Part shown: in pieces, positions 44,306-53,084 of the stretch
Layout of the letters: every line of letters begins with the position of its first letter
How positions within the stretch are numbered: position 1 is the stretch's first letter
Source of the DNA: Ensifer sesbaniae
Lineage (GTDB): Bacteria; Pseudomonadota; Alphaproteobacteria; Rhizobiales; Rhizobiaceae
Reading direction: 5' to 3'
Length of the DNA: 64,000 nt
Assembly (NCBI RefSeq): GCF_013283665.1
Contig: NZ_JABEKU010000001.1
Coordinates: 2,595,594 to 2,659,593, forward strand
The notes under the pieces: generated by a model
Told to the model about the DNA's origin: nothing
The model's database searches: none
Seen by the model: only the letters and a program-made list of their open reading frames with translations
Made by a program: the position numbers and the translations under genes

Positions 44306-45205
44306 TTAGAGCAAATGCTTTCGGAGGAAATGCCTCGCTTTTATGAAACTCCATGTTTGGGGCCTGTTTGTTAGCGAGCCATTCTCGCCGAGGACATCAC
44401 TGATCGGATAGGCAAGGAGCTGAGACGCTTCATTCCGGTCCCGTGCGCTTCCTGCTCCCGTCAGGATACTAGCGGCAGCGGATTTGCTGGACATCAGAAG
44501 AAACAACTCCGGATGGCAAAAGACCGGATCGTAAGCAAGACCGACTGCAAACGACCTAGATCGGTTTATGTCAGATACGGCGATTTCTTCTTCAATCTCG
44601 CGCGCGGCCTCATTGAAAAGGTCAACAGGGCCATCGCTGGCAGCAGGTTCCGCGTAGCCCCCGATGAGGTAAAGGCCTCCAGGGTTCTGATCAGCCGCCA
44701 AACTTCTCACTGTGACAATCACTTGGTCGTCTGCAGTGAGCACAATAGCCGTCAGTCCAAGCGGATCGGCGCGCTCCGCATCCGTGTGCTCGACGATAAA
44801 TTCGGGGTGGCGCGTTACCAAATAAGCGGAAAATGAGGTGCGATTTGCAGAAACAATTAGCCGTCCATCTTCAAGTTGATGAGATGCCATCCGCAATAAA
44901 GCGCCATCGAAGGCTGAAGGCCGCCTGGCACGGACAATATCCCAATTCGATTTTCGAGCCGCTGCCACTGCTGTAGGCAGCCGAAACTCTCCTGATAGAC
45001 GGCAGTGTATTCGATCCACGGAAATGCTGAACGATTGATCTTCAAACAAATGTTCACTCCTAACCCGTGTTCGGCTCCATAGGCGGCAAGACAGGACAGT
45101 AGAGAAATTTGAAAGGGCCACAATGACTGCAGTCGAAATCGCGTCCGCTATGCTGACAAAAGGCCTCTCGCACATCGAACACCAGCTTGACCGGCGAATG
45201 GCCAC
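44306..45205 (-). CDS. NUDIX hydrolase (NUDT22-like)
   Basis: A protein of up to 299 residues. The NUDIX box is recognisable as GGYAEPAASDGPVDLFNEAA followed by REIEEEIAV, and the flanking order (FDGALLRMASHQLEDG, then FVVE-like EFIVEHTDAERADPLGLTAI) resembles NUDT22-type UDP-sugar hydrolases. The N-terminal 60 residues and the start are uncertain: the frame opens with GTG at 45205 and no ribosome site is clear. Base composition is clearly lower in G+C than its neighbours and codon use differs, pointing to acquisition by transfer. Confidence 0.65.
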   Translation of the reverse strand: MAIRRSSWCSMCERPFVSIADAISTAVIVALSNFSTVLSCRLWSRTRVRSEHLFEDQSFSISVDRIHCRLSGEFRLPTAVAAARKSNWDIVRARRPSAFDGALLRMASHQLEDGRLIVSANRTSFSAYLVTRHPEFIVEHTDAERADPLGLTAIVLTADDQVIVTVRSLAADQNPGGLYLIGGYAEPAASDGPVDLFNEAAREIEEEIAVSDINRSRSFAVGLAYDPVFCHPELFLLMSSKSAAASILTGAGSARDRNEASQLLAYPISDVLGENGSLTNRPQTWSFIKARHFLRKHLL

Positions 45206-45422
45206 GCCGCTGGACTTTTGGACGCCGGATGGATCAGCAGATTGGCGCCCCCATCTCGCGGGACCAGTTCGATCAGACGGTCGCCCGCCTCGTGCAACTT
45301 CTGAAAACGAAGTGCTTATCAGCTTACGGTCACTTCCGCGTCGTGCGCATAAAGAAAGATCCTGTTGATCGGCAACGTCGCCCCTACCCGTCGGTCGCGT
45401 CAGCCTCGATCAGCGAGATCGG

Positions 45423-46550
45423 TCAGCGAACGATGGTCAGCCGCTCCGCCGCGCGGGTGATGGCGGTATAGAGCCAGCGCTCGCGGGTATCGCGGAAGGC
45501 CCAGCTCTCGTCGAAGAGCACGACGTTGTTCCACTGCGAGCCCTGCGCCTTGTGCACCGTCAGCGCATAGCCGTAGTCGAACTCGTCGTAGCGCTTGCGT
45601 GTCTGCCAGGGGATCTCGCCCTCGACATCCTCGAAGGCGGCCTTCAAGAGCTTGATCTTGGCGGCACCGCGATCCATGTCGTCGTCTTCCGGCCGGATCA
45701 TCAGGTTGATGCCAGGCTTCACCGTTTCCTTCGACGAGCTCATCACCTGCCACAGCGAGCCGTTGAGCAGGCCCTTGGCCGGATCGTTCCTGAGGCAGAC
45801 GAGCTTGTCGCCGGACTGCGGATAGTCGCTGGTGAAGCCCTTGAGCTCGCGCAGGCGCTGGTTGTAGCGCCGGCGGGTCCGGTTGGTGCCGACCAGCACC
45901 TGGTCCGCTTCCAGCACCAGTTCCTGGTTCACCTGCCCGCGGCCGATCACCTGCGTGGTGCCATAGTCGCCATGCATGATCTCATTGCCTTCGCGTACCT
46001 GCATGGCGAGCTGGATGATCGGGTTGTCACGCGCCTGGCGATGGATGTCCGTCAGCAGGTAGTCCGGCTCCTGATTGGTGAAGTAGCCGCCGCCCGAAAC
46101 CGGCGGAAGCTGGCCCGGATCGCCGAGCACCAGGATCGGCGTGCCGAAGCTCATCAGGTCCTTGCCGAGCGCCTCGTCGACCATCGAGCATTCGTCGACG
46201 ATGATCAGCGCGGCTTTCGCGACCGGGCTCTGGCGGTTGATCGCAAACATCGGCGCGATCGAGGTCTTGCCGGTTTCCTCGTCGGAAACCTCTTCCTCGC
46301 CGCGAGGACGATAGATCAGCGAGTGGATCGTCTTGGCGTTGCTGGCGCCCTTGGAGCGCAGCACCTGCGCGGCCTTGCCGGTGAAGGCGGCAAACAGCAC
46401 CTCGCCATCGACATGCTCGGCGAAATAGCGCGCAAGCGTCGTCTTGCCGGTGCCGGCATAGCCGAACAGCCGGAAGAGCGGCGAGCGGCCTTCTTTCAGC
46501 CACTGCGAAACGGCCTTGAGGGCCTCATCCTGTTGCGGTGCGAACTGCAT
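45423..46550 (-). CDS. RecD-like SF1 ATPase/helicase
   Basis: A 375-residue SF1 helicase-like protein. Walker A GYAGTGKTT, motif II VDECSM, motif III GDPGQLPPV, motif V TVHKAQGSQW and the final YTAITRA are all present. It is shorter than RecD2 and has no nuclease or N-terminal extension, matching the stand-alone RecD-like ATPases common in alphaproteobacteria and phages. It probably acts in DNA repair or recombination. The ATG at 46550 gives the start MQFAPQQDEALKAV. Confidence 0.9.
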   Translation of the reverse strand: MQFAPQQDEALKAVSQWLKEGRSPLFRLFGYAGTGKTTLARYFAEHVDGEVLFAAFTGKAAQVLRSKGASNAKTIHSLIYRPRGEEEVSDEETGKTSIAPMFAINRQSPVAKAALIIVDECSMVDEALGKDLMSFGTPILVLGDPGQLPPVSGGGYFTNQEPDYLLTDIHRQARDNPIIQLAMQVREGNEIMHGDYGTTQVIGRGQVNQELVLEADQVLVGTNRTRRRYNQRLRELKGFTSDYPQSGDKLVCLRNDPAKGLLNGSLWQVMSSSKETVKPGINLMIRPEDDDMDRGAAKIKLLKAAFEDVEGEIPWQTRKRYDEFDYGYALTVHKAQGSQWNNVVLFDESWAFRDTRERWLYTAITRAAERLTIVR

Positions 46551-46957
46551 GAGGTTGAGTGTCAGGATTCGGGCGGCACAAGCAAGCCCGGATTTATGGG
46601 CTGCGCCGATGCTGCGACGGCCGTTTGGAAGGCGTTTTTCGGCAACTGAGAAAATTGCCACGCAAAATCAATGTCTTTTCGCCTGATCGCGGCTGTCCGG
46701 CCGTTCGGATCAGAGATGTTTTGTTCACGTTTTTTTCTCATAACCGGCCTTCAATCACACGGCCGCGGCAGCGCTCCGCTCAATTTCGGCTGCCGATGGC
46801 TGTGGCACTTTCTTGCCGTGCCCCTTGAATGCAACGCCGCATTGTTGCTAACGAGCGGGACGGGATGGCGCTGCAGTGCAGACCATCGCTCGAAGCCCGT
46901 TGAGGCCGGCCACGAATGGCCGCTCCCGCCTTTTCCGGGCCATGCCGGAGAATGCCC
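46551..46957. other. Intergenic region between divergent helicase and permease
   Basis: About 400 bases between two divergent genes, with a short T-rich stretch (CACGTTTTTTTCTC near 46730). I see no supported gene, repeat copy or strong hairpin. Promoters for both genes should be here. Confidence 0.4.
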
Positions 46958-48046
46958 GTGACGACCGACAAGCTAAAAGCCGCGTCCCCTCCGGAAAAGG
47001 TCGGCATCGGACGGCTGGCGCCGTGGCTGCAATGGTGCCTGCTTTCGGCCTTCTCGCTCGTGCTTGCCACCTGCTTCGAATTCATCGGCCTTCCCGCCGG
47101 GCTGCTGATGGGGCCGATGCTCGCCGCAGTCCTCGTCGGCATGAATGGCGGCACGATCCGCCTGCCGCGCCAACTGTTTTTCTGCGTACAGTTCATCCTG
47201 GCGATGATGATCGCCGGCGCCATGACGCCGGGCATGCTCGCAACCTTCTCCGGCAACTGGCCGCTGTTCCTCGCCGTCATTCTCTCGGTCATCGCCGTCA
47301 GCACGCTCTGCGGCTGGGTGATCACCCGCATGCGCATCCTGCCGGGCACGACGGCGATCTGGGGCTCGTCCGCCGGCGCCGCCTCGACCATGCTCTTGAT
47401 GGCCGATGCCTACGGGGCGGATGCCCGCCTGGTCGCCTTCATGCAATATCTGCGCGTGATCTTCGTCGCCAGCACCGCAACCGTGGTGGCGCATATGTGG
47501 GTCACCGGTGCGGAAGCCGATGAGACCACCCATTGGCTCGCGCCGGTCGCGGGCCTCCCCTTCCTCGCCACCATCGCCGTCGGGCTCGGTGCTGCCCTCG
47601 CCGGCCGCTTTTTGCGCGTGCCGGCGGGCGCCTTTCTGCTGCCCTTCCTCCTCGGCGCCGTGCTGAACGTCACCGGCGTCATGACCACGGTGCTGCCGCA
47701 GTGGCTGCTGGCCTTCTGCTTTGCGCTGCTCGGCTGGAACATCGGCCTTGGCTTCACCCGCCAGATCCTCATCCACGCGCGCCGCGCCCTGGTGCCGACC
47801 GTCCTCTCGATCATCGTGCTGATCTCCTTCTCGAGCCTGCTCGCGGTGCTGCTGATCAAGGTCGTCGGCATCGATCCCCTCACCGCCTATCTCGCCACCA
47901 GCCCCGGCGGGCTCGACTCGATCGCCGTCATCGCCGCCTCCAGCAATGTCGACCTTTCCTTCGTGATGGCGCTGCAGACCGCCCGCCTGCTGATCATCAC
48001 CATGATCGGCCCGGCGCTCGCCCGCTTCGTCGCCGACCGGGCTTGA
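46958..48046 (+). CDS. AbrB-family permease
   Basis: A 362-residue membrane protein with about ten helices in two repeats, matching the AbrB (ammonia monooxygenase-like) family: GLPAGLLMGPMLAAVLVGMN in repeat one, RVPAGAFLLPFLLGAVLNVTG in repeat two, and the signature ATSPGGLDSIAVIAASSNVD near the end. Function is unsettled; some members are linked to regulation of ammonia or tricarboxylate handling. A GTG at 46958 with GGAGAAT upstream is preferred over the ATG two codons earlier, which overlaps the ribosome site. Confidence 0.85.
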   Translation: MTTDKLKAASPPEKVGIGRLAPWLQWCLLSAFSLVLATCFEFIGLPAGLLMGPMLAAVLVGMNGGTIRLPRQLFFCVQFILAMMIAGAMTPGMLATFSGNWPLFLAVILSVIAVSTLCGWVITRMRILPGTTAIWGSSAGAASTMLLMADAYGADARLVAFMQYLRVIFVASTATVVAHMWVTGAEADETTHWLAPVAGLPFLATIAVGLGAALAGRFLRVPAGAFLLPFLLGAVLNVTGVMTTVLPQWLLAFCFALLGWNIGLGFTRQILIHARRALVPTVLSIIVLISFSSLLAVLLIKVVGIDPLTAYLATSPGGLDSIAVIAASSNVDLSFVMALQTARLLIITMIGPALARFVADRA

Positions 48047-48089
48047 ACCGCTCGCCGTCCGGCTTTGCCGAAACTGCCACCAGTTTTCC

Positions 48090-48119
48090 GGGAATAAATC
48101 CGCCGCGCACCGTGTCTCA
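48090..48119 (+). promoter_or_regulatory. Candidate ECF-type promoter
   Basis: GGGAATAAA (48090-48098) and CGTGTCTC (48111-48118) have the look of an extracytoplasmic-function sigma -35/-10 pair with about 15 bases between the cores. The operon it precedes encodes an ECF sigma factor, which fits autoregulation. Confidence 0.3.
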
Positions 48120-48147
48120 TGATCGGATCTGCAAGCATGCGGCTCTT

Positions 48148-48196
48148 GCGGAAACGGGACTAGAGCATCCCGCGGCCCCTGCGGCAACGGGACTAG
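48148..48196 (+). repeat. Direct repeat upstream of the ECF operon
   Basis: GCGGAAACGGGACTAG (48148-48163) and GCGGCAACGGGACTAG (48181-48196) differ at one position and are exactly 33 bases apart, about three helical turns. They sit 60-108 bases before the lipoprotein gene. Confidence 0.6.
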
Positions 48197-48255
48197 TCTA
48201 GGAGGCATTTGCCCGTTTCCGGATACGAAAACCATCTTGAGGAAGGACAATTGCC

Positions 48256-48630
48256 ATGAAAACGTTTCCATTGACGATCGCCATGCTGCTTGCCGCCGGC
48301 GCCACGGCGTTTGCCGCGCCACCGGTCAAGGAAGTCGAATCGGCCAAGGGCAAGGTACTGGCCGCCGAAAACGGCATGACGCTCTATACCTACAAGGACG
48401 ACCATGGCGGTGTGTCCAGTTGCTACGACAAGTGCGCCGCGAATTGGCCGCCCTTCCTGGCGGAAGCCAGCGCCAAGGCCGAAGGCGCCTATACGCTCGT
48501 CGAGCGCAAGGACGGGAAGAAACAATGGGCGAAGGACGGCATGCCGCTTTATTTCTTCGTCAAGGACAAGAAGATGGGTGACATTACCGGCGACGGCGTG
48601 AAGGGCGAATGGGATGTCGCAAAGCCGTAA
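48256..48630 (+). CDS. COG4315-type secreted protein (YxxD-repeat lipoprotein family)
   Basis: A 124-residue exported protein with a signal peptide (LTIAMLLAAGATAFA, cleavage near residue 20). Two copies of the family motif follow: TLYTYKDDHGGVSSCYDKCA with NWPP, and MPLYFFVKDKKMGDITGDGV with GEWDV. No lipobox cysteine is visible, so it is probably soluble in the periplasm. Cys in CYDKC could bind haem or metal or form a disulphide. Its last 17 bases overlap the ECF sigma gene. Confidence 0.85.
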   Translation: MKTFPLTIAMLLAAGATAFAAPPVKEVESAKGKVLAAENGMTLYTYKDDHGGVSSCYDKCAANWPPFLAEASAKAEGAYTLVERKDGKKQWAKDGMPLYFFVKDKKMGDITGDGVKGEWDVAKP

Positions 48631-49168
48631 TGGCGGAAATGCGGATGCGGGGGGCGATCCCCCCGCATCCGACCGGTTCGAGGAGGATGTGCTGGCATTG
48701 GTGCCGGCACTGAGGCGCTATGCGCGCAGCCTCGTGCGTTCGGACCCGGACGGCGAGGACCTGCTGCAGGACTGCGTGGAGAAGGTGCTGGCGCGCCGCG
48801 CGCAGTGGCGTGGCGTCAATCTGCGCGCCTGGGCTTTCACCATCATGACCAATCTCGGGCGCAATCGGCACCGTTACCTCGCCATGCACCCGCAGGTGGC
48901 GCTGGACGAGGATCTGGGGCTCGAGGCAGAGAACCGCGAGAGCGATCCGCTCGAGCGCTCCAGGCTCGAACGGGCGCTGAACGGCCTTTCCTCAGAAAAC
49001 CGTTCGGTGCTGATGCTCGTGGTGATCGAAGGGTATCGCTACCAGGACGTGGCCGAGATGATGGCCATTCCGATCGGCACTGTCATGTCGCGGCTCTCAC
49101 GCGCCCGGCGCCAGTTGGCCGAAGCCATGAAGGACGACAATGTGATCAGCATGCGGAGACCGAAATGA
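48614..49168 (+). CDS. ECF RNA polymerase sigma factor
   Basis: A 184-residue ECF sigma factor: region 2 (ALRRYARSLVRSDPDGEDLL, QDCVEKVLARRAQWRGVNLRAW) and region 4 (LNGLSSENRSVLMLVVIEGY, YQDVAEMMAIPIGTVMSRLS). It overlaps the upstream lipoprotein gene by 17 bases and its stop overlaps the anti-sigma start (ATGA), so all three are translated as a coupled unit. Likely directs its own operon and perhaps envelope-stress genes. Confidence 0.95.
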   Translation: MSQSRNGGNADAGGDPPASDRFEEDVLALVPALRRYARSLVRSDPDGEDLLQDCVEKVLARRAQWRGVNLRAWAFTIMTNLGRNRHRYLAMHPQVALDEDLGLEAENRESDPLERSRLERALNGLSSENRSVLMLVVIEGYRYQDVAEMMAIPIGTVMSRLSRARRQLAEAMKDDNVISMRRPK

Positions 49169-50013
49169 CGGAAGATTTCAACACCGTCTCCGAAGACGAC
49201 CTGCACGCCTATGTCGACGGTTTCTTGACCCCGCGGGAACGGCAACGGGTCGAGCAATGGCTGGAGCGCAACCCCGCGCGCGCCGAGGAAGTCAGGCAAT
49301 GGCAGGCGCAGGCGGTGGACCTCCGTGCGCTTTTCGCCGGCTACGCCCGCAGCGACGCACGCGACCGCGCCTTGCTCTTAAGCAGCAGCCATAGCGATCT
49401 TCCCCAGCCGAACCCGGGCAGGAACAACGGCAAGGACACAGGTTCCGCCATCCGCCGTCTGCGCGCCATCGCCGCCGGTCTCGCACTTTTTGCCGCCGGC
49501 GGGCTCACCGGCCTCTATGCACCCGCGCTGCTTTCGGCCGATCGCGGCGGCCGTGCGATCGAGACCGCCGACAGCCTGCCGCGACAGGCGCAATCGGCCT
49601 TCCTGGTCTATGCCAGCGAAGTGCGCCACGCGGTCGAAGTTGGCGCCGACGAGCAGAGCCATCTTGCCAACTGGCTCGGAAAACGCCTCGATCACCCGCT
49701 GTCGATCCCCGATCTCTCCTCGCTCGGCTTCTCCCTGGTCGGCGGCCGGCTGCTGCCGGTCAACGGCAAGGCGGGGGCGATGTTCATGTATGAGGATGGC
49801 ACCGGGCGCCGGCTGACCGTTCTTCTCGGCCGCAACGACGACAACCGCGAAACCAGTTTCCGCATCGACAGCGCCGACGGCGTCGAGACCTTCTACTGGA
49901 TCGACGGTCCGATCGGCTACGCCGTCACCGGCGAGGTGCCGCGCAACCTGCTGCAGCAGGTGGCCGACGAGTGCTACCGCCAGTTCGACAAGAGCGAGGC
50001 GACGGGAAGCTGA
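49165..50013 (+). CDS. Membrane-bound anti-sigma factor
   Basis: A 282-residue anti-sigma factor. The cytoplasmic N-terminus DLHAYVDGFLTPRERQRVEQ is an anti-sigma domain without the zinc CxxC pair, one membrane helix lies around 93-112 (AIAAGLALFAAGGLTGLYAP), and the periplasmic part ends in an acidic region with GYAVTGEVPRNLLQQVADEC. It overlaps the sigma gene by 4 bases. In this family the periplasmic domain senses a signal and releases sigma; the adjacent secreted protein is a plausible partner. Confidence 0.9.
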   Translation: MTEDFNTVSEDDLHAYVDGFLTPRERQRVEQWLERNPARAEEVRQWQAQAVDLRALFAGYARSDARDRALLLSSSHSDLPQPNPGRNNGKDTGSAIRRLRAIAAGLALFAAGGLTGLYAPALLSADRGGRAIETADSLPRQAQSAFLVYASEVRHAVEVGADEQSHLANWLGKRLDHPLSIPDLSSLGFSLVGGRLLPVNGKAGAMFMYEDGTGRRLTVLLGRNDDNRETSFRIDSADGVETFYWIDGPIGYAVTGEVPRNLLQQVADECYRQFDKSEATGS

Positions 50014-50052
50014 GGCGGCGACGTGCCGTCTCACTTGCGCGTTTTCATCCGC

Positions 50053-50898
50053 TCAGAAGAAGCCGAGCAGCTTGTAGCGGGTCTTGCGGCGCGCGTCGTT
50101 CCAGAACATGCGGAACAGCAGGAACCGCGTCCACGGCGACATCGGCGGCAGCTTGTCCTTCAGCCGATAACAGCCGACCGTATATTCCCAGCGCTGCGCA
50201 AATTTCTCCCTAAAGGTCTTGGCCCCATAGCGCTGAACCGACCCCGAACCCTCGATGAAATGGAACTCGGGCCCCTCCACATAGGCGACGAGATCGCGCA
50301 CCACGAACTCCGTGATGATGTAGGAGGCGCCAGTCCAGGGATAGCTGAACTCGGCATAGCGGCGCAGCAGAATCTCGAGGCTGCCTTGCGAGCGATAGAT
50401 GCCGTACACCCATTCCGACGGATAGCTGAGATTGCGCGGGATCTTGCCGTCGCGGATGCGTTGGGCAAAATTGAAGACGTCGCGGTTGGGCCTGGCAAGG
50501 CGCCCCTTGCCATTGTTGATCCGCCGGACGTCCGAAGTCCCCAAGAGCTTGGTCTCGTCCGCTTCGAGCGCGGCGACGAGGCGCGACAGGTAGTCGAGCG
50601 TCGAATAGTCGTCGCAGGCCCGGAGGCAGAAATATTCGCCGAACTCGGTACCGAGGCGGAAGCACTTGAGAAAGTTCTCGTCGGCGTCGAGATGCACCTC
50701 GTTCTCGAGCACCTCGAAGCGAGGATCTTTGGCGGCAAAAGCCCTGGCGATCTCCAGCGAACCATCGGTCGACCGGTTCTCGACGATGATGGCGCGAAAA
50801 TCCCTGAAATCCTGGTCCGCGATGCACTGCAGGCACTTTTCCAAGGTCTTCGCCCCATTGAAGACCGGAAACAGAACGACGAGTTTCGCCTTCTCCAT
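50053..50898 (-). CDS. Family 2 glycosyltransferase
   Basis: A 281-residue GT-A-type glycosyltransferase. The N-terminus VVLFPVFNGAKTLEKCLQCI and the IIVENRSTDGS block match the GT2 donor-binding region, and the DXD-like ACDDYSTLD follows. It probably adds a sugar to a surface polysaccharide. GGAGTGAG precedes the ATG at 50898. It is 31 bases downstream of another glycosyltransferase gene, forming an operon; no export or polymerase gene is nearby. Confidence 0.9.
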   Translation of the reverse strand: MEKAKLVVLFPVFNGAKTLEKCLQCIADQDFRDFRAIIVENRSTDGSLEIARAFAAKDPRFEVLENEVHLDADENFLKCFRLGTEFGEYFCLRACDDYSTLDYLSRLVAALEADETKLLGTSDVRRINNGKGRLARPNRDVFNFAQRIRDGKIPRNLSYPSEWVYGIYRSQGSLEILLRRYAEFSYPWTGASYIITEFVVRDLVAYVEGPEFHFIEGSGSVQRYGAKTFREKFAQRWEYTVGCYRLKDKLPPMSPWTRFLLFRMFWNDARRKTRYKLLGFF

Positions 50899-50929
50899 TC
50901 TCACTCCAAGCAACTGGCCGGGCGGCGCC

Positions 50930-52027
50930 TCAGGCACGCTCAAGCCGCGTAATGAATCCGAGATCCAGCAATTGTCTCGATCCGGTAAAGCGCACCGATA
51001 CGTCCGACGCCAATTGCAGGCCGCCGTCGTTTGCAATGCTCTCCTTGATCTTCACATAGACGGCAGAGGCATCGAAATATTGACCGCCTGCCGCCGCCGC
51101 GTCGACGACCTCGGCATAGTCGGCGAAGAACTTGAAATGCAAGAGCACGCCCATGGCGGCCGGGAAATTCCTGTCATAGGGCAAGGGCTGATGGATGCTG
51201 GGGCCGAAGCAGCACGCGCCGTCCCAGAACATCAGCGGATATTTGACCATTTCGAGGTCAGTGCCGAACTTGCGCTGGCGCGGTCCGCCCTTGACGCAAA
51301 AGGCTCGCTTCATCGCGCACATCGTATAGCCGGCAGCGTCGAAATGATCGGCGATCTCCCAGGGAGCCTGCTGCTTCAGCTTCTCGACGTCGGCGCGCTC
51401 GAGGTCGACCGGATACATGTCGAGCATGGGTGCCAGCAGGCGGCGCGCGCCCATGCGCTCCAGCGCCGGAATGAGCCAGCCGAGCCCGCGTTCCTCATAG
51501 CCGTCGTAGACGAGGTACTCGTCGGAATCGACATTGACGTACCACCGGCCGGTGCCATAACGCTCGAACAGCGTTTCCCGCCACTCGCGCCCGCGCCGCG
51601 CCTCCTTGAAACGGACGATGGACGACCAGACGTCGACGTCCGGCTGCGCCACCAGATATGCGCGTGTGCCGTCGGATGAGACGTCGTCAACGCAGATGAA
51701 GCGTGTTACCCCGAGCTTGCGGTAATGCGCCAGGAACGACGGCATCAGCTTGAGATCGTTATGGGTGATGAACATCAACGGGATATCGCCCGACCCCAAG
51801 GTCGCCGGCCCCCGCGCGTTGAGGCATGTCAGCTCGTGCCGGCGCTTCTTTTTCCTTTCCCGCCGGGCTATCCTTTTCGTTTCCAGCCATGTGCCGAGGC
51901 GCTGGAGCGGCGTTCTTCTGAACATGTCCGCCGCCGCCTCCATGGAGGAAAAAGGATATCGCGTCTCGCCCACGGCAAGCTCCGGATCGTTTAGATTAGC
52001 AGCCTCTACGTGAAAATCCGACTGCAA
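50930..52027 (-). CDS. Glycosyltransferase (Glyco_tranf_2_4/GT92-like)
   Basis: A 365-residue glycosyltransferase-like protein. A basic segment (RIARRERKKKRRHELT) precedes the catalytic domain, which has MFITHNDLKLMPSFLAHYRK, FICVDDVSSDGTRAYLV and the metal motif YVNVDSDEYLVYD. The region FHFKFFADYAEVVDAAAAGG follows. This family is common among rhizobial exopolysaccharide and cell-surface genes. It is first in a two-gene operon with the GT2 gene. Confidence 0.85.
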   Translation of the reverse strand: MQSDFHVEAANLNDPELAVGETRYPFSSMEAAADMFRRTPLQRLGTWLETKRIARRERKKKRRHELTCLNARGPATLGSGDIPLMFITHNDLKLMPSFLAHYRKLGVTRFICVDDVSSDGTRAYLVAQPDVDVWSSIVRFKEARRGREWRETLFERYGTGRWYVNVDSDEYLVYDGYEERGLGWLIPALERMGARRLLAPMLDMYPVDLERADVEKLKQQAPWEIADHFDAAGYTMCAMKRAFCVKGGPRQRKFGTDLEMVKYPLMFWDGACCFGPSIHQPLPYDRNFPAAMGVLLHFKFFADYAEVVDAAAAGGQYFDASAVYVKIKESIANDGGLQLASDVSVRFTGSRQLLDLGFITRLERA

Positions 52028-52063
52028 TCAACTTGCGAAAGACTCGGACCGGAGCCTTCGGCG

Positions 52064-52423
52064 TCAGGGGCGCTCAGGATCGTTGGCGAGCACGATCGGC
52101 TGGCCATGCGGCGTCGCTTCCGCCGCCCGCTGCCAGCTCCGCGTCAGGTGTTCCAGCTCGCGGCAGGAGGCGATCGAGAGTTCGGTGACGAGGCGCGAGA
52201 GCGCTGCCACCCAGCAGTCGTAATAGTCGCTGGCGTCCGCCTTGCGGCCGGGCTTGTAGAGTTCGGCCGAAAGCGCCTCGGCCCATTCCGGCCAGGAGAA
52301 CACGCCCTTTTCGTGCAGGCGCACGGTCATGGCGAAGGCGTTCGCCTGCCAGGGTTCGGCAAAGACCGGATCGCCCTCCGGCGATTTCGGCAGCTCAGCC
52401 GAGGCGACGAGCGGCGACACCAC
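52064..52423 (-). CDS. Nitrile hydratase accessory protein
   Basis: A 119-residue protein matching the nitrile hydratase activator/accessory family: PVFAEPWQANAFAMTVRLHE and FSWPEWAEALSAEL, the same fold as the N-terminal part of the beta subunit. It helps insert the metal into the alpha subunit. The start is taken as GTG at 52423, one base after the beta-subunit stop; a longer frame begins inside the beta gene. Confidence 0.85.
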   Translation of the reverse strand: MVSPLVASAELPKSPEGDPVFAEPWQANAFAMTVRLHEKGVFSWPEWAEALSAELYKPGRKADASDYYDCWVAALSRLVTELSIASCRELEHLTRSWQRAAEATPHGQPIVLANDPERP

Positions 52424-52424
52424 C

Positions 52425-53084
52425 TTACACGTGTTCAAGATAGCTCTCCCAGGCATCGATCGAGACCGTCAGCGTCGGGTCGACGCCCTCGCCCCAGATC
52501 TCGGGCCCATCGAAGACGACGGTATAGACCCATTGCGGATTTTCGCCGCGGCCATGGGCGTTATCATCCGGAAAGACGAAGGAGCCCTGCACCGCCTCCA
52601 CCCGGCCGAGTTTGGCGCGGGCATAGCGCGGCAGGCGCGTATGGGTTTCCGGATTGAAATTCTTCGTGCGCACCCGGTCGCCAACGGTAAAGCGCGGCGC
52701 GGTCTCGACCGGACGGTCGCAGGGGCCACCCTTGGCGAGCACGCCGGCGACCATGTCGGCCTTCAGCACCCGCTTCGGGGTCGCCCCCTGTTCCAGCCTG
52801 TGGCCGGCGTCGAGTTCGGCCTGGCTCACGAAGCCGTGGCGCTTCAGCAGCGTCTCCAGCGCCCGCGTCCAGATCTCGTAATAGCTCGCCGAAAGATAGG
52901 TCGCCGGCGGCAGGCTTTCGCGCGCATGCCGGCTTTCGTCGATCGTCCAGGCGCCGAAGGCACCGCAGGAGAGCGTGATGCCGAGCGCCCGCTTCTCCCA
53001 TTCCGCATGAAAATAGGGCTCGTCCTTTTCCGGCGCCACCGGCCCGAGGCCGTGTGCGCCGCCGAGATCGTGGGGGCCGTTCAT
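52425..53084 (-). CDS. nthB: Nitrile hydratase subunit beta
   Basis: A 219-residue beta subunit of nitrile hydratase, which converts nitriles to amides. It opens [16 protein letters not shown], the family hallmark, contains [20 protein letters not shown] and the SH3-like C-terminus with [20 protein letters not shown] and YTVVFDG. Arginines needed at the alpha-beta interface are in place in the conserved blocks. Its ATG overlaps the alpha stop (ATGA at 53081-53084), so the subunits are coupled. Confidence 0.95.
   Translation of the reverse strand: MNGPHDLGGAHGLGPVAPEKDEPYFHAEWEKRALGITLSCGAFGAWTIDESRHARESLPPATYLSASYYEIWTRALETLLKRHGFVSQAELDAGHRLEQGATPKRVLKADMVAGVLAKGGPCDRPVETAPRFTVGDRVRTKNFNPETHTRLPRYARAKLGRVEAVQGSFVFPDDNAHGRGENPQWVYTVVFDGPEIWGEGVDPTLTVSIDAWESYLEHV

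Noticed and set aside
45123-45471. Plus-strand frames between the NUDIX and helicase genes
   Set aside because: Two overlapping frames exist, but neither has a ribosome site or recognisable domain; probably remnants or chance.
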